From contig CAISGS010000207.1 of the NCBI GenBank assembly GCA_903884915.1, forward strand, positions 1 through 5,971: 5,971 nucleotides of DNA, read 5' to 3'. The stretch comes from an uncultured Caulobacteraceae bacterium (GTDB lineage: Bacteria; Pseudomonadota; Alphaproteobacteria; Caulobacterales; Caulobacteraceae). The translations under genes and the position numbers were made by a program. The notes beneath the pieces are model-generated. The model did no database searches and had not been told where the DNA came from. It saw nothing but the letters and a program-made list of their open reading frames with translations. Below are positions 5,920 to 5,971 of the stretch, in pieces. Position 1 is the stretch's first letter. Each line of letters starts with the position of its first letter.

Positions 5920-5971
5920 GAGGGGAGTGGATAAACACCCCCTCACCCAACCCTCTCCCCCAAGGGGGCGA
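5920..5971. repeat. C/G-rich repeat module, copy B, running to the window edge
   Basis: GAGGGGAGTGGAT, AAACACCCCC, CCAACCCTCTCCCCC and the hairpin CCCCC-AA-GGGGG (5957-5968) repeat the module at 3539-3591 in the same orientation. It follows the MITE-like copy B just as copy A follows the complete element, with an 11-base difference in spacing. The copy may continue beyond base 5971. Nothing coding is seen from 5832 to 5971. Confidence 0.66.

Overview
The window looks like an ordinary chromosomal segment of an alphaproteobacterium. The inference rests on the GC-rich but moderate codon use, the kind of catabolic genes present, and intergenic repeats whose translations read WIPAFAG or PSPLRGE-like, as is common in Caulobacterales and Sphingomonadales. 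The genus cannot be fixed from the sequence alone. All genes are on the + strand; I found no convincing gene on the - strand, and no tRNA, rRNA, CRISPR or transposase.

Layout. Positions 1-1194 hold the C-terminal three quarters of a GMC-family FAD-dependent alcohol/choline-type dehydrogenase, cut by the window edge. After 40 bases comes a complete AMP-forming acyl-CoA synthetase (1235-2776). After 89 bases, which contain a strong 33-base hairpin, comes a MaoC/NodN-type enoyl-CoA hydratase (2866-3315). These three probably form a catabolic set: the dehydrogenase oxidises an alcohol, the ligase activates an acid to its CoA thioester, and the hydratase adds water to an enoyl-CoA. The actual substrate is unknown.

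Positions 3316-3629 are a 314-base repeat-rich spacer: an inverted pair of REP-like hairpins (3334-3418), a 76-base palindromic MITE-like element (3454-3529) and a second C/G-rich repeat module (3539-3591). A separate gene follows at 3630-5831, an oligopeptidase B-like S9 serine peptidase with an N-terminal export signal of possible Tat type. Downstream of it (5832-5971) the same two repeat modules recur in the same order and orientation, so the peptidase gene is bracketed by direct composite repeats.

I see no clear evidence for a new defence, mobile or regulatory system. The most notable points are the repeat architecture around the peptidase gene and the exported form, with a changed specificity-site residue, of a peptidase best known from the cytoplasm.
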